From Bdellovibrio sp. qaytius (GTDB lineage: Bacteria; Bdellovibrionota; Bdellovibrionia; Bdellovibrionales; Bdellovibrionaceae), in assembly GCA_004011035.1 (NCBI GenBank), contig CP025734.1, positions 2,440,001 to 2,504,000 on the forward strand: a stretch of 64,000 nt of DNA, read 5' to 3'. A model generated the notes under the pieces. The model saw only the letters and a list, made by a program, of their open reading frames with translations. It ran no database searches and was not told the origin of the DNA. A program made the translations under genes and the position numbers. Positions 61,984 to 64,000 of this stretch are shown one piece after another. Every line of letters starts with the position of its first letter. The stretch's first letter is position 1.

Positions 61984-63672
61984 ATGTTCAGCTCTAAATT
62001 TAAATTAGCGTTGATGTTGATCGCAACGATTCTAATCTCTGCTTGCAGCAAAGATGAAAGTCCGAAACCAAAACCTAGTGATTTAGATTCACATGGCACT
62101 ATGCAACCTTTGGATAATGAAACTGATCCTAATAAAACTGAAAATTGGTTCACCAAAGGCCCCAAAGATAATGTCGAAGGCGTCGACATTGATCGCGCTC
62201 TTAAAAATTTACGTTTAAACCCTGAAGCTAAAGAAATTATCGTGGCCGTCATCGATAGCGGTTTTGATTTAAATCATCCAGACCTGCAAGGCCGCATGTG
62301 GGTAAACCAAGCTGAAGCCAACGGCCTACCCGGCGTTGATGATGATCTGAATGGTTATATCGATGATGTAAATGGTTGGAATTTCTTAGGGGGCTTAGAT
62401 GCACAAGGGCATCCTGTGAATGTAAATCAAGAACGTTCAGAAAGTACTCGCGAATTAGTGCGTTTAAAAAGATTACGTGCAAGTTTAATTAATTCTGGCG
62501 AAATGTTATCAGATGCTGAGCAGGCTTACTACGATAAGTTAGACAACGAAGTCACAGGTGATCGTAATGTGATGCGCATTCAACTTAAATACACACAAGA
62601 TGCTATTGATCGTCTTTTTGAATATTATAAAAAAATTGAGTCGCGAATTCATATTCCGTTTGAAAAATTAACGATTGAAGATGTCGAAACTTTTAAGGCC
62701 GAAGGTGAAACTGAAACACAGGCTAAAGAAGATCTGATTATCGAATTTAATGGTTCATTTGCAAAATCAGTTCAGCGTATGCAAATTCGCTTAAACACTT
62801 TTAAAGTCGCAATTGATACGGCCCTGAATGAAAGTTTTGATCCACGCGCCCAAATTATTAAAGATGATCCTAATAATTTTGAAAATGGTCATTATGGCAA
62901 TAACGATGTCACAGGTGCTGAAGCTTTACATGGAACTCATGTCGCAGGCATTATCGCAGCCCTTAGAGATAACGGCCAAGGTATCAACGGTATTTCTCCT
63001 TACGCTAAGATCATGCCGATACGTGCAATACCAAGTGGTGATGAGTACGATAAAGATATTTATTTTGCAGTAAAATACGCTGTTGATAATGGAGCTAAAA
63101 TTATTAACATGAGTTTTGGCAAAAAATATTCTCCGCACAAACCTAAACTTGATGAGATTTTTCAGTATGCTGCACAACACGGAGTGATTTTAGTTCACGC
63201 GGCTGGCAACTTCGCCCACGATAATGATTTGGGTGGACATTTTCCGGATCGCTTTTTAGCAAGCCCCAATCACGATTCTGAAATACACAATTGGATCGAA
63301 GTCGGTGCTAACTCAAAATACAATTCATCAGCCCTTGTCGCTAATTTTTCAAACTATGGTAAAAAAAGTGTTGATATCTTTGCACCGGGATTTGAAATCG
63401 TATCCACTTCACCCGGCAATACGTATTCAATCTTAAGCGGCACCAGTATGGCAGCCCCCATGGTGAGTGGCGTGTTATCTGTGGTTTGGGCGCAAAATCC
63501 AAATTTATCAGCTGAGCAAGTCAGACAAATTGTTTTACGTAATGGGCGTAATAAAAATTCACTCCTGGTGATGAAGCCTGGCATTGGTGATTCAGTCAAT
63601 TTGAATCAATTATGCAGAACGGGTTCTGTAGTTGATAATTACAAAGCTTTAGAAAAAGTTTTAGACCGCTAA
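61984..63672 (+). CDS. Subtilisin-like (S8) lipoprotein with a large insert
   Basis: Lipoprotein signal with Cys21 (LISAC). Triad intact: Asp91 (VAVIDSGFDLNHPDLQG), His316 (HGTHVAGI) and Ser488 (LSGTSMAAP). The Asp to His distance is about 225 residues instead of the usual 35-60; about residues 145-305 are a Lys/Glu/Gln-rich helical insert (SESTRELVRLKRLRASLI, TQDAIDRLFEYYKKI). Downstream end overlaps the convergent hydrolase. Likely membrane-tethered protease with an added helical arm. Confidence 0.9.
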   Translation: MFSSKFKLALMLIATILISACSKDESPKPKPSDLDSHGTMQPLDNETDPNKTENWFTKGPKDNVEGVDIDRALKNLRLNPEAKEIIVAVIDSGFDLNHPDLQGRMWVNQAEANGLPGVDDDLNGYIDDVNGWNFLGGLDAQGHPVNVNQERSESTRELVRLKRLRASLINSGEMLSDAEQAYYDKLDNEVTGDRNVMRIQLKYTQDAIDRLFEYYKKIESRIHIPFEKLTIEDVETFKAEGETETQAKEDLIIEFNGSFAKSVQRMQIRLNTFKVAIDTALNESFDPRAQIIKDDPNNFENGHYGNNDVTGAEALHGTHVAGIIAALRDNGQGINGISPYAKIMPIRAIPSGDEYDKDIYFAVKYAVDNGAKIINMSFGKKYSPHKPKLDEIFQYAAQHGVILVHAAGNFAHDNDLGGHFPDRFLASPNHDSEIHNWIEVGANSKYNSSALVANFSNYGKKSVDIFAPGFEIVSTSPGNTYSILSGTSMAAPMVSGVLSVVWAQNPNLSAEQVRQIVLRNGRNKNSLLVMKPGIGDSVNLNQLCRTGSVVDNYKALEKVLDR

Positions 63673-64000
63673 TAAATCTGTAAGAATACGATCACGGCAA
63701 TTCAATAAAATTGAATAATGCCCTTCTTCTTTGACGAAATTTAATTTAGCCGTTGGTAAATAACCTAACATATCTTGCGCAAAACGAATGTGAACCACAT
63801 CATCTACGCCCCCATGCCACAAAGTCACAGGACAAGTGATTTCACCTAATGGAAATCCCCAATTACGGCCAAAAATTCGAATATCGTGAATGACTCCGGC
63901 GGGCCCTTGCTTAAGAGCTAATTGAGTCGTTTCAATTAACACCGGCTGAATCTCTGGATGCATAAAAACTTTTCGATCAGGTTCAGAGAATGATTCAGTG
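63661..64000 (-). CDS. Partial alpha/beta-hydrolase, C-terminal part
   Basis: The frame is open through the window edge (TESFSEPDRKVF before the ATG at 63963), so this is the 3' end of a longer gene. Visible part: ITCPVTLWHGGVDDVVHIRFAQDMLGYLPTAKLNFVKEEGHYSI, with the acid Asp (GGVDD) and catalytic His (EGHYS) of an alpha/beta-hydrolase. The nucleophile elbow lies outside the window. It overlaps the subtilisin gene end by 12 bp. Confidence 0.8.
   Translation of the reverse strand, partial: TESFSEPDRKVFMHPEIQPVLIETTQLALKQGPAGVIHDIRIFGRNWGFPLGEITCPVTLWHGGVDDVVHIRFAQDMLGYLPTAKLNFVKEEGHYSILLNCRDRILTDLLAV

Overview
The window is about 64 kb of a compact, AT-rich chromosome from a Gram-negative bacterium. 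Many products carry Sec signals or lipoboxes, and there is at least one outer-membrane-barrel-like protein. Several genes start with GTG or TTG, genes often overlap by 1-50 nt, and neighbouring convergent genes almost touch. The gene set (an aerotolerance Bat operon with MoxR, SpoVG, VF530 proteins, a DUF1554 lipoprotein, many secreted proteases and hydrolases) suggests a Bdellovibrio-like member of the Bdellovibrionota. That is an inference from family content; no rRNA is present to confirm it.

Layout. 1-5.7 kb: minus-strand moxR-DUF58-hypothetical-batA-batB-batC-batD(partial) operon. 5.8-9.3 kb: a degenerate M48-like protein, a DUF1844 protein, a DegP-type protease, SpoVG and tRNA-Gln. 9.3-12.8 kb: a small islet between two copies of the 3' end of tRNA-Gln, with an S41 protease and three proteins I do not recognise. 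12.8-18.4 kb: a VF530 protein, a convergent pair made of a nuclease-like protein and a PIN-like membrane protein, and a DUF2235 (Tle1-like) lipase. 18.5-34.2 kb: a defence-type island that begins at a broken Old Yellow Enzyme gene. It holds a MazG-like and DUF2075 nuclease-helicase pair, a C5-methyltransferase with McrC-like, McrB-like and 271-aa partners (a BsuMI/LlaJI-style arrangement), an HNH protein with an unknown partner, an operon of PEGA, LPP20-like and TPR proteins, and a divergent WYL regulator with a GIY-YIG protein. 34.2-47.5 kb: mostly secreted enzymes (S41, transglutaminase-like, phosphoesterase, trypsin, esterases, a double-DTG aspartic protease) plus an intact Old Yellow Enzyme, a FAT-type thioesterase, exonuclease III and an AraC regulator. 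47.5-51.5 kb: an unusual operon of a secreted 124-aa protein, a peptide-binding-type SBP, a compact YcaO-like protein and a histidine kinase. 51.7-56.7 kb: pirin and LysR, then a thiamine uptake module (ykoE-type ECF transporter under a TPP riboswitch) divergent from a thiamine pyrophosphokinase-like gene. 56.7-64 kb: a hybrid histidine kinase, CsbD, small envelope proteins, a lytic transglycosylase, a subtilisin-like lipoprotein and a partial alpha/beta hydrolase.

The strongest candidates for something undescribed are the SBP-YcaO-kinase operon, the exported PEGA/LPP20/TPR operon that runs into nuclease genes, and the tRNA-Gln islet. All functional assignments come from motifs read by eye; no database search was made.
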